DNA of 64,000 bases from Micromonospora sp. Llam0 (lineage in GTDB: Bacteria; Actinomycetota; Actinomycetes; Mycobacteriales; Micromonosporaceae). Below are positions 43,622 to 51,053 of the stretch, piece by piece. The notes under the pieces were generated by a model. It was not told the DNA's origin, did not search any database, and saw nothing but the letters and a program-made list of their open reading frames with translations. Where the stretch lies: the NCBI RefSeq assembly GCF_003751085.1, contig NZ_RJJY01000002.1, positions 2,542,001 through 2,606,000 on the forward strand, written 5' to 3'. Numbering within the stretch: position 1 is the first letter of the stretch; each line of letters starts with the position of its first letter. Position numbers and translations under genes: made by a program.

Positions 43622-43629
43622 CAGGCGTC

Positions 43630-44346
43630 TCAGCTCGCCGCCGCCGACGGCGACGCCGGTGTACGGACGGCCGGCTGCGCTTCGCCCAGTGCCGTCCGGC
43701 GTATGCCGTAGCTGAGCAGGTAGCCGATCATCCAGAACTCGCCGACCGACGCCGGATAGGCCATCGCGTCGACGAGGACCTGCGCGTCGCGGGCGAGGTA
43801 CGAGACGAACGGGCTGAGCACGTACCCGACGCCGCCGACCATGAGGATCCAGCCCAGGGCGCGGGGCATCCAGCCTGAGCGCAGCACACACCAGCCCATC
43901 GGGATGAGCCACAGGCCGAAGAACAGTGCGCCCACGGTCCACATGTTGGCGCTGACCAGGTACAGGAGCTGGACGGTGGCCGCCGCGTCGCCGACCGGGT
44001 CCACTGAGACTCCGATCGCGGTGCCCAACATCGCCGCACTGACGAGGACCGCGATCGCGTTGACCAGGCCGAAGGCGGCGATAGCGCTGGCGGCGAGGGA
44101 GCTCACGGTGCGGAACAGGCGGTGGAACCAGACGGCGGTGAGGACCTGGGTGACGACGATGGCCAGCTCCAGGGCGACGCCCGCGCGGGCGAGCGCACCG
44201 TGCGTGACCAGGTTGGCCAGCGTCGCATCAGGGTCGTCGGCCACGAAGAGCTGCGCGCGGACGATGAGAAAGCCGAGTACGCCGGTGATGGCGATGCCGA
44301 GGTAGAAGAGCCCGGTCATCCGGGCGGTACGGGTCAGCGCGTGCAT
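43630..44346 (-). CDS. DUF4386 family membrane protein
   Basis: 238 residues with about six hydrophobic segments (MTGLFYLGIAITGVLGFLIV; AGVALELAIVVTQVLTAVWF; ASAIAAFGLVNAIAVLVSAA; MWTVGALFFGLWLIPMGWCV; ALGWILMVGGVGYVLSPFVS; GEFWMIGYLLSYG). The RTARMTGLFYLGIAITG start and FGLWLIPMGW motif are typical of DUF4386, a family of unknown function often next to transcriptional regulators. ATG 44346. Confidence 0.85.
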   Translation of the reverse strand: MHALTRTARMTGLFYLGIAITGVLGFLIVRAQLFVADDPDATLANLVTHGALARAGVALELAIVVTQVLTAVWFHRLFRTVSSLAASAIAAFGLVNAIAVLVSAAMLGTAIGVSVDPVGDAAATVQLLYLVSANMWTVGALFFGLWLIPMGWCVLRSGWMPRALGWILMVGGVGYVLSPFVSYLARDAQVLVDAMAYPASVGEFWMIGYLLSYGIRRTALGEAQPAVRTPASPSAAAS

Positions 44347-44425
44347 CGTCGTCGCTCCTTCGATCTGACGAGGGGTCCGGAGGGGTCGTGCGCTCCGCTG
44401 CGTGCTCCGCGTGCGGTCCGCTGTG

Positions 44426-44460
44426 TGCTTTCGGCGTGCTTTCGGCGTGCTTCGGCGTGC
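44426..44460. repeat. short tandem repeat GCTTTCGGCGT
   Basis: Three consecutive copies (the third one base shorter) in the region between divergent genes. Function not evident; replication slippage is the simplest cause. Confidence 0.5.
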
Positions 44461-44497
44461 GCGACAAAGCCGGCCGCGCGGGGGTTGCGTAGACGCC

Positions 44498-44549
44498 GTG
44501 TCAAGAAAACTTGACACCTTGAAGGTAAAGTAGGCCTGACATCATGTCA
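44498..44549. promoter_or_regulatory. two palindromic operators sharing TGTCA half-sites
   Basis: GTGTCAAGAAAACTTGACAC (44498-44517) is a perfect palindrome with 8-bp arms. TGACATCATGTCA (44537-44549) is a second perfect one that overlaps the ATG at 44544. They lie between the DUF4386 gene and the gene at 44544. No regulator gene is adjacent, so the protein that binds is unknown. Confidence 0.6.
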
Positions 44550-45143
44550 ATAATCTTTGACTTCGCTCGACCTGCTGACCTGCTGCCCTCCACTCGACAA
44601 CGTGCCGAGGCGTGGCGGACCGACGTGCGGCTGCGGCTGCCAAGCGGTCGACTGGTGGCCGCCGAACCGCCAGGGGGCTTCCCCGCTGGCGAAGTCGCCC
44701 GTTGGGCGTTCACCCAGACCGTGGCACCCGGCGAGTACGCCGTCGAAATCCTGGTCGAGGACGACGTGGTGCTGGGCGCCGGAGTCGTCGTACGTCCCGA
44801 GCCGGTCAGCCGGTGGCTGCCCGCCCGGCGCGGCGGAGAGGACTACGTCTACCCGGTCGACGGTGCCACCGGCGGGTTCGGATCGGTCGAGGTCTTCGAG
44901 GCGTTGACCGACGGCGACGCCCGCGAGGATCTGATCGCGGACCTCTCCTTCGACCAGGACGGGCTCTACAGCGTCTACCACGATGAGGCCACCGACACCA
45001 ACCTGGTCGCCATCCACCTCGACGCCGACGGCCGGTACCGCAGCTGGGTCGGGTACACCGCCGACGGCGAGGTCGCCTGCTTCTTCACCGACTTCGGCGA
45101 CCTGGAACATCTGAGCGGCGATCCCCAGAATCCGTTCCAGTAG
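44544..45143 (+). CDS. DUF4241-like hypothetical protein
   Basis: 199 residues, soluble. The segments VYPVDGATGGFGSVEVFEAL and LVAIHLDADGRYRSWVGY followed by GEVACFFTDFGDLEH match the DUF4241 layout (a Gly-Tyr-Pro-Val-Asp-type motif, then a calcium-site-like DxDxG and a closing strand), proteins often found in immunity or toxin neighbourhoods. ATG 44544 lies within a palindromic operator, so the mRNA may be very short-leadered. Confidence 0.65.
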   Translation: MSIIFDFARPADLLPSTRQRAEAWRTDVRLRLPSGRLVAAEPPGGFPAGEVARWAFTQTVAPGEYAVEILVEDDVVLGAGVVVRPEPVSRWLPARRGGEDYVYPVDGATGGFGSVEVFEALTDGDAREDLIADLSFDQDGLYSVYHDEATDTNLVAIHLDADGRYRSWVGYTADGEVACFFTDFGDLEHLSGDPQNPFQ

Positions 45144-45147
45144 GAGA

Positions 45148-45408
45148 TCACCCGTCGAGGTGGCTGCGGAGGAACTCGGTGATCTCCGTCCGTGCTGACT
45201 TTGCCTGCGGTACCAGGCCCGGCATGCTGAGGAACGCGTGCGTCGCTCCGGGATGCTCGGTGAGCTGCGCGGGAGTTCCGGCCTCGGGTAGCCGTTGCGC
45301 GGTACGTCCATGATCGGCTAACGGGTCGAGTGTCGGCACCACCACCAGCGCCGGGGCCAGCCCGCTCAGAGCGCTCCGGGTGGCTCTGCGGTCGGAGGGT
45401 CGGGTTGA
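45148..45408 (-). pseudogene. C-terminal fragment of an alpha/beta-hydrolase
   Basis: Encodes LSGLAPALVVVPTLDPLADH (containing the catalytic-acid segment) and GATHAFLSMPG (catalytic His region), the final 70-80 residues of an acetyl-esterase/lipase-like hydrolase. The nucleophile elbow and the N-terminal two thirds are missing, and the frame runs into the PPOX gene. A relic. Confidence 0.8.
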
Positions 45409-45789
45409 TCAGAACGACACGATGATGCCGACCATCGGGGGGCGGCGTAGCCGGAGCAGGCGAGCGAGCCAGTTCCCTGCCCGTGCCATGACGTACCGGC
45501 GGGCCAGTAGCTTGCGGGCCAGCGCCGTTCCGTCGCCGTCGAGTAAACGGGCCGTTCCCGTCACGCTCGGCGCGGCCGGTGCCACCGCCCCGCGTAGGGA
45601 ACACGGCTGTACCCGAACGCGCGGGTTGTTCCGGATCCGTTTGACCTTGCCCGAGCCCGCTTCGGTCACGATCCAGAGTTCGGTGCCGTGCGGTACGTGC
45701 CAGACCGGTGTGGCCACCGGGGTGCCGTCCTTGCGGTAGGTGGTCAGGCTGACGTACCGGCTACGGGCGATCTCATCGGCCACGGTCAC
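45409..45789 (-). CDS. PPOX-class F420-dependent oxidoreductase
   Basis: 126 residues, split-barrel flavin fold: RYVSLTTYRKDGTPVATPVWHVPHG at the start, ELWIVTEAGSGKVKRIRNNPRVRV in the middle. These are the marks of the actinobacterial FDOR-B/PPOX F420 group, small cytoplasmic reductases of unknown substrate. GTG 45789. Confidence 0.82.
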   Translation of the reverse strand: MTVADEIARSRYVSLTTYRKDGTPVATPVWHVPHGTELWIVTEAGSGKVKRIRNNPRVRVQPCSLRGAVAPAAPSVTGTARLLDGDGTALARKLLARRYVMARAGNWLARLLRLRRPPMVGIIVSF

Positions 45790-46054
45790 CGGGCCAGCGT
45801 AGCGAGTCGTGCCCGGGCCGCGCCCGTAACGTCGAGAGCGCTGGCCGCCGGGAAGGAGTACCCGCGCCCTCGGCGCGGCAGGTCCGGATGCTTGGACGGC
45901 GTCGTGGTGAAGTGACCCCGGCTGGGGCTCTGGCGTGACTGGACGGTTTGCTCGGGCAGCCGGCCCCGGCCGGGATCGGTCTGCGCGCTACGGTCTGCGT
46001 ATCGCTGCGGGCGTGTTTTCAAGATCCGCAGCTGGACAGTACGAGGAGACAACG
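45790..46054. other. intergenic region, nothing identified
   Basis: 265 bp without convincing gene or structure. The last 20 bp hold the ACGAGGAGAC ribosome-binding site of the next small gene. Confidence 0.5.
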
Positions 46055-46261
46055 ATGGCCGATGCCACCAGCGGCGCCGATCCCACCGCTGACGCCGAAG
46101 CGGGGGCCGAGGAGCAGCCGCAGCCCTTCGAGAACCGGGCGGCACGCCGGTCCAAGGGCAAGGCCACCGCCAACCACACCGCAGGTACGGCGAGCCGCAT
46201 CCACGGCCGTTCCGGCACGGTGCAGAGCCCTCGCCAGTACGGCAACCGTCGAAGCGGCTGA
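46055..46261 (+). CDS. 68-residue hydrophilic protein
   Basis: A small protein with an acidic Ala-rich first half (ADPTADAEAGAEEQPQPF) and a basic second half (RAARRSKGKATANH, RIHGRSGTVQSPRQYGNRR), probably disordered and nucleic acid-binding. ATG 46055 has GAGGAGA 5 nt upstream. Similar low-complexity basic small proteins are common in Micromonospora; function unknown. Confidence 0.6.
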   Translation: MADATSGADPTADAEAGAEEQPQPFENRAARRSKGKATANHTAGTASRIHGRSGTVQSPRQYGNRRSG

Positions 46262-46425
46262 TAGTCGACACAGAGGGGTGCCAGCGCCCGCAGGGCGGCA
46301 GTTCCGGGCGTCGCGGGGCAGCATGGGTAGCTCAGAGCGTGACAGCCCTGCCGGCCCCGCGCGGGATCCGCCGACCGAGGCGGGGGTTACGGTGGATAAT
46401 CAACAACCCGACGATGAGGCTACAA

Positions 46426-46785
46426 ATGATCAATGTCCAGGAGTTCGCGCGGCGGCTGAGCACTCACCGAGCTGATACGTTCACCAGCGACGACGTGGTG
46501 GACCTGGCGACCGCGGCCGATGTCCGCATCAGCGCAGACCTCGAGATCGACGCCACCCTGGCGCAGCGCTTGCTCGACCAGATCTCGCCCACCCTGCCGG
46601 TCACCGGGGCCCAGATCGCGGCGTCGCAATGGCCGCCACCGAAGTCTTCCCGTCCTGCGGCACCTTCGGTGTCGTTCTCCAGCCCCGGTGCCGTCGACGG
46701 ACCGGCTGATCAGCCGACCCGACCTCGCAGTTCTAGGCCTGCTGGTAGCGGTCGGCGACACGGCTCTCGACGAACTGGCAGGTGA
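46426..46785 (+). CDS. hypothetical protein, probably frameshifted at its end
   Basis: The first 75 residues are convincing (MINVQEFARRLSTHR, DDVVDLATAADVRISADLEI). The last 40 residues turn Ser/Arg/Pro-rich, while another frame of the same strand reads DLAVLGLLVAVGDTALDELA, which looks like real protein. A frameshift near 46680 is likely. No family is recognised. Confidence 0.4.
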   Translation: MINVQEFARRLSTHRADTFTSDDVVDLATAADVRISADLEIDATLAQRLLDQISPTLPVTGAQIAASQWPPPKSSRPAAPSVSFSSPGAVDGPADQPTRPRSSRPAGSGRRHGSRRTGR

Positions 46786-46799
46786 AACTGCAGTCCTGT

Positions 46800-47520
46800 C
46801 TATGGGATCAGCTCAGCCACGGGCAGCGCCTCGTGCAGCCGGCCAGCGGCCAGGTCGTCGTGACGGATCACGAAACTCCCGTCACTTCGGTAACAGAACT
46901 CGTTGTCCACGGGAAAGCGGGCGAGCGACACCCACTCACTCGTCAGCCGGTGCGTCTCCTTCTCCACATGGGAATACCACTTCGCGACCGGGACGACGAT
47001 CTCGCCGGTCTTCTCCCGCCACGCGAGGGTCTGCTCCGCGATCCACTTGACCACCTCGGCGTCGGCGTACCCGCCGAGGTAGGCGCTCCGCGCGCAGCGT
47101 GGCGCTGACGTCGTACTGCTCGCCGACGATCGCGTGGCCGGTGGATCCTGCCGCCACCTCGGTATCGGTGCCGGCGGGCACGAACACGACCCGGCCGTAC
47201 CTTCGCTCCCCGGTGGCAGCGGCCTGCTCGTGGGCCAGGAAGAACAGCAGCGAGCCCGCTGCCGGCAGGCCGAAGCCGTCGACTCTTGGCAACGCCGCAC
47301 AGTCGACCGAAAAGATGAACGGCAACGGACCGACCCCGTCGGACGGCCAGTCCATGCCCACCGGCAGCCGGGGCAGCCCACCGAACTGCCCGACCGGCAC
47401 GCCGCCGGATCCCCCGCTCAACCGGATCGACAGACGGAGGTGCTCGGTGAACCGGCTGACCTCGTCGTCCGGGATGCCCAACGCGATCGCTGCATGACGA
47501 AACTGCCCCTGATGATCCAT
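46800..47520 (-). pseudogene. DUF1963 (YwqG-like) protein with one frameshift
   Basis: From ATG 47520 the first frame gives MDHQGQFRHAAIALG, FGGLPRLPVGMDWPSDGVGP (the DUF1963 hallmark) and GSLLFFLAHEQAA up to YDVSATLRAE. The second frame continues from about 47090 with SAYLGGYADAEVVKWIAEQT to the stop at 46800. Together they make one normal-length DUF1963 protein of about 240 residues, so a single-base indel near 47085-47100 breaks it. A sequencing error would be an alternative explanation. Confidence 0.75.
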
Positions 47521-47708
47521 GGCGCACCATGGTGGCACGAGGGCGAGCACGGCGACCGATGCCCCACGGTCCGTACGCACCGCCGCGGTGACCGGGTGCG
47601 CACATCTCAGCACGTCCGGACGGCTCCCCCGGCGGCGCCTGGACGCGCTCCGTGACACGCGTTTCGCGGCAGATCCGGGCGCCTTGTTGACCCGCGCTCC
47701 GTGGGTGA

Positions 47709-48170
47709 TCATGCCCGCTGGGCGGCCGCGCCGATCGCGGCGTGCAGGTCCCGTAGCGCCCGCTGTACGTCGCTGGCGGGCCGGGGGAGGGCGCCCTCGA
47801 CAGTGGCCAGGGCGGACAGGAAGTGCCGGCCTGCCGTGGTGTGAGCGTGCTGGCCTGCGTCGGTGAGCGTGATGCGGTACGACCGACGATCCTCTGGGTG
47901 TGGAACCTGCCGGACGTGCCCGCGCGCGACTAGTCGCTTGACGTGGCTGGAAACCGTCGTTGCCGGGGCGGACATCCACCGGGCGAGTTCGCTTGGGCTG
48001 ATCTCGCCGGCCTGGCGCAGTACGGAGTAGACGGCGAAGTCCTCGGCGTCCAGACCGGTGCCGGCCAGCGCGGTGTCCAGCAGTGCGATGGCGGCGCGGG
48101 CCGTGAGCCAGGTGTCGAAGAGCACGTTCGACGGATCATCACCCTTGACAGAACTGCTGCGATCTCGCAC
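47709..48170 (-). CDS. MarR family transcriptional regulator
   Basis: 153 residues with the MarR winged HTH: LARWMSAPATTVSSHVKRLVARG (recognition helix) followed by the wing HVRQVPHPEDRRSYRITLTDAG. Dimer helices at both ends. GTG 48170 is preceded by GGGAGAG. Divergent from a small membrane protein gene (48220); a 10-bp inverted repeat lies in between, and the left arm overlaps the start codon region, so it probably controls itself and its neighbour. Confidence 0.88.
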   Translation of the reverse strand: MRDRSSSVKGDDPSNVLFDTWLTARAAIALLDTALAGTGLDAEDFAVYSVLRQAGEISPSELARWMSAPATTVSSHVKRLVARGHVRQVPHPEDRRSYRITLTDAGQHAHTTAGRHFLSALATVEGALPRPASDVQRALRDLHAAIGAAAQRA

Positions 48171-48202
48171 TATCTCTCCCGGGGGCAGGTATTGCGAGAT
48201 CG
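48160..48202. promoter_or_regulatory. inverted repeat, predicted MarR operator
   Basis: CGATCTCGCA (48160-48169) and TGCGAGATCG (48193-48202) are perfect reverse complements. Extended to 19 bp, the two copies still agree at 16 positions, one facing each divergent gene. Confidence 0.6.
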
Positions 48203-48219
48203 TAGCATCGGAGGTTGTG

Positions 48220-48789
48220 GTGAAGGCGTGGTCCGTGATGAGCCGTGGCCGGGTCGTCGTAGCTATCTGGGTTCTCCATGGGATCAGCGCACTGGCCATG
48301 TTCGGCTGGCCCGGCCTGACCGGCGCGGTCTCCCGGGCCTGCCACGGGCGGAGCGCCCTGGACGTACGCAGCCACTGGACCGCCGCGGATGCACGCGATC
48401 TGGTCGCGGCCTGCGGTACCGAGGGACGGGCGGCCTATCTCCGGCTGGAATTGCTCGACCTCGTGTACCCGCTGCTCTGCGGCCTGGCCCTGCTGCTCGT
48501 AACATCCCTGTTGATCCGGCGCTTGCCGGGCCGGAGGTGGCGTCTCCTGCTGATCCCCGCAGTCGCGATGACCGTGCTCGACTACGGCGAGAACGCGGCT
48601 GTCTGGAATATTCTGTCGACTGGGCCCGCCGTCTGGGACCTGCCCGCACACCTCGGAGGGGCCGCCACCGCAGCGAAGCGCGCCGCAGGTCTCGTGGCCT
48701 ACCTCGCCGTACCGCTGCTTCTCCTCACCGTCGGCCTTGATCGGCTTCGAGTCCGGACTCGGGCCGGGGCTGCGGACTCTTCCCGGTGA
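48220..48789 (+). CDS. four-helix hypothetical membrane protein
   Basis: 189 residues with hydrophobic segments near VVVAIWVLHGISALAMFGW, LLDLVYPLLCGLALLLVTSLLI, RLLLIPAVAMTVLDYGENAAV and GLVAYLAVPLLLLTVGL. No family is recognised. GTG 48220 follows GGAGG (48210-48214). Probably the target of the divergent MarR regulator; a role in transport or stress is only a guess. Confidence 0.7.
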   Translation: MKAWSVMSRGRVVVAIWVLHGISALAMFGWPGLTGAVSRACHGRSALDVRSHWTAADARDLVAACGTEGRAAYLRLELLDLVYPLLCGLALLLVTSLLIRRLPGRRWRLLLIPAVAMTVLDYGENAAVWNILSTGPAVWDLPAHLGGAATAAKRAAGLVAYLAVPLLLLTVGLDRLRVRTRAGAADSSR

Positions 48790-49075
48790 GGGCACCGGCA
48801 GAGCCGATCAAGGTCTCATTCATCTCCGGCACCGTTCAACAGTCATGACTCCATCCGATCGCGGCGAACACTTCCGGAGTGACCGCACATCGGCACGACC
48901 GCACACCGATCGTCGCCGCGTTTCGTTACGCATCGTGACGATCGGATCAAGCGGATCCGTACGCTTGATCTTGATTCACGCCGGGGCCTACCGGTAAGCC
49001 TCGCACGGCTGCTCGCGTCGGCGCACGCAGGGGGCGAACCGACTTGGTACGGTCTGGTCGTGGAGTGGGCCGGCC

Positions 49076-49160
49076 TTCTGGCGCATCGTCGAAGGTGCCC
49101 GGGCCGAGGTAGGCAGTGACACCGAACGTGTCGCCCAGGCGCTGCTGCGTCGCCCTTCGC
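49076..49160 (+). pseudogene. DUF4240 N-terminal fragment
   Basis: FWRIVEGARAEVGSDTERVA followed by QALLRR matches the first helices of DUF4240 proteins (typically FWxxIExAR...). The remaining 100 or so residues are missing. A relic. Confidence 0.55.
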
Positions 49161-49464
49161 ACGTTGGCTCCGGCCGAGCTGACCGGCGAGACCCCTACCC
49201 GGCGGCGGTTTCCCAGGCTCACGACCTACCTGGACAAGAACCCGTGGACCGACCGTCCGTGGGGGCGCGCCACCAGCCGACCTCAACACGCACGCTGCGG
49301 CACGAGCGGATGCTGACGGAGCGCGACGATCCAGTAGCTACATCGATCGGCTTCTGCTTACTTGCACTGGTCGACCGGCTTGCGCGGCCATCAACCCGGG
49401 CCGGACGAGCGAGGCCGCCCGCGACCGCTGCACCGGTCCGTCGATCGCCCGAGCTTGCTTTTCG

Positions 49465-49500
49465 CGACAACCTGTCGCATACTTTTGCGACAGGTTGTCG
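49465..49500. promoter_or_regulatory. 15-bp inverted repeat, predicted TetR operator
   Basis: CGACAACCTGTCGCA (49465-49479) and TGCGACAGGTTGTCG (49486-49500), 6-nt loop. Each arm is itself palindromic (CGACA-ACC-TGTCG), so there are two adjacent dimer sites. A -10-like TATAGC follows at 49501. Located 72 bp upstream of the SnoaL-like gene. Confidence 0.7.
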
Positions 49501-49571
49501 TATAGCATCCACTGTCGCGGCGCTGCCCAGGTAGCCGTGGTGCGGTGACGCGGAGAGGAAGGGGCTGGGAG

Positions 49572-50045
49572 ATGAGCGCGCTCGCGGACCGCGCGGATCT
49601 GACGGAGTTGTTCGGACGTTACGCCGACATCGCAGACCGCCGGGAGTTCAACGGACTGCCGGGGCGGGTCTTCACCGATCCGCTGACGCTCGATTTCTCG
49701 TCGGTAACCGGCATTCCGCCGATGACGACGCCGTTGCGGGACTACGTCGAGATTCTGCGCGGTGCCTTCGCGCCCTTCGCGGCAACGCATCACGTCATCA
49801 CCGGCCATGTCGTCGATCTCGACGGCGACCGCGCGACGGTCCACGCACACGTCAGGGCTGAGCACTGGCTGTCAGAGGAGCTTGCCGCAGGCGGCCCCAA
49901 CCGTTGGCTGGTGGTGGGCTTCTACGACAACGAAGCGGTCCGCACCCCGGACGGTTGGCGCTTGACCCGCGTGCGGCTCACCGCGACCCACCAGGAAAAC
50001 TCTCATCTCGCGGGTGTTGCTGCCGGCACTGGACGCGCCACCTGA
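49572..50045 (+). CDS. SnoaL-like/NTF2-fold protein
   Basis: 157 residues: the helical start (LTELFGRYADIADRREFNGL), strands with TPLRDYVEILRGAFAPFAATHHVITGHVVDLDGDRATVHA in the middle and closing GFYDNEAVRTPDGWRLTRVRLTA are those of SnoaL_4-type proteins, which are cyclases, hydratases or small-molecule binding proteins. ATG 49572 lies after GAGGAAGGGG. It forms an operon with the TetR regulator 20 bp downstream; both probably respond to a small aromatic compound (inference). Confidence 0.8.
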   Translation: MSALADRADLTELFGRYADIADRREFNGLPGRVFTDPLTLDFSSVTGIPPMTTPLRDYVEILRGAFAPFAATHHVITGHVVDLDGDRATVHAHVRAEHWLSEELAAGGPNRWLVVGFYDNEAVRTPDGWRLTRVRLTATHQENSHLAGVAAGTGRAT

Positions 50046-50065
50046 CGCCAGGACAGAATCACATC

Positions 50066-50698
50066 GTGCCGCGGATACGGGGAGATAGCGTCCAGGAGCA
50101 CCACGAGATGGTGTGGGCCGAGATCACCAAGGCCATTCGGCAACTACTGACGGAACGCGACTACGACTCGATCAACATGGGTCACATCGCGGCCCGGGCC
50201 GGGATCGCACGTAACACCCTCTACAACTATGCCCCGGACAAAAGCGCGTTGGTACGGGCCGTGACCCACCGAGCGGCCACGCCCATGCTCGATCGGGTGG
50301 CCGCCATCGGTGCACGGTCCGCTGACTCCGCGACCGACCGGATGTTGGAGATCATCGGTACAGTTCTGGACGCGTGCACAGACCAAGCCCTGCAGGTGAT
50401 GTTCCGTCCGGGTTCCGGTCCGCTGGTCCAGGAGATACCCAAGGGGCCTGATGGTCCGTTCGAAGCCGTCATCGCCGAGGTCGAGAACGTCGTACGAGAT
50501 GGCATCACACGCGGCGAGTTCCGCGACGTCGGCGACGTGCGCCTCGCCGTGGAACTACTCTCCGGGATGATGCACGCTGGCGCCGTACGCATCACCCGGG
50601 ATCCGGCAACATTCACGGCCACCGTAGCCGCAGCGCAGGGGGCCATCCTCGCATCCCTCCGGAAACACCCGGACCGTTCAGACGTCGGGCATCGATAG
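50066..50698 (+). CDS. TetR family transcriptional regulator
   Basis: 210 residues. HTH at about residues 15-60 (IRQLLTERDYDSINMGHIAARAGIARNTLYNYAPDKSALV) and a helical ligand domain. GTG 50066 is used since it gives VPRIRGDSVQEHHEM in front of the first helix; AGGACA lies upstream. The double palindrome at 49465 is its likely operator, with the SnoaL-like gene as target. Confidence 0.88.
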   Translation: MPRIRGDSVQEHHEMVWAEITKAIRQLLTERDYDSINMGHIAARAGIARNTLYNYAPDKSALVRAVTHRAATPMLDRVAAIGARSADSATDRMLEIIGTVLDACTDQALQVMFRPGSGPLVQEIPKGPDGPFEAVIAEVENVVRDGITRGEFRDVGDVRLAVELLSGMMHAGAVRITRDPATFTATVAAAQGAILASLRKHPDRSDVGHR

Positions 50699-51053
50699 CC
50701 GACCACATCTGAACCTACCGAACAAACCAGGGCCCGCCCCGGCCCCGTTCCAGCACCGAGTAGACAGCAGCCAGAACGCTGCCTGGGTGTGGGTTGAGTG
50801 ACCGTGGCCGAGGTGAGCAGGCGCCACCGGTTGGTGGTCAGCTGCCGGTGGTGCTGGCCTGGGTGACGAAGGTGGACCAGGCGGTGGGGGTGAAGGTGAG
50901 GGTGCCGCCGGTGCGGTCTTTGCTGTCGCGGACCAGTACCTGGCGGGGCAGGTTCTGCCGAGCACGCATATCTGGCACAGATTCCTTCCCGGGCATTTGC
51001 TGGTAGTGCAACAATTCGCGTCACCTGCAGTCGTCTGCGAAACCTGGGACCGC
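50699..51053. other. intergenic region between TetR gene and defence operon
   Basis: Contains only the DUF397 remnant at 50838-50996. No terminator could be identified for either flanking operon. Confidence 0.5.
50838..50996 (-). pseudogene. DUF397 remnant
   Basis: The 52-residue frame ends LVRDSKDRTGGTLTFTPTAW...TTGS, nearly the same as the C-terminal half of the intact DUF397 protein at 16067. Its N-terminal half (with WRKSSxS...CVEVA) has been replaced by unrelated sequence, and no XRE partner is present. It is a broken copy at the edge of the defence operon. Confidence 0.75.

Larger units (their letters stand above)
48790..49571. other. gene-poor region with a DUF4240 fragment and hairpins
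   Basis: No intact gene. GATCAAGCG (48945-48953) pairs with CGCTTGATC (48962-48970). Near 49076 a plus-strand frame reads FWRIVEGARAEVGSDTERVA, the start of a DUF4240 domain, then breaks. The TetR-type operator lies at 49465-49500. Confidence 0.55.

Noticed and set aside
46055..46261. Small basic protein considered as a ribosomal protein or histone-like factor
   Set aside because: It has a good ribosome-binding site, but no sequence feature of those families; only a disordered composition can be stated.
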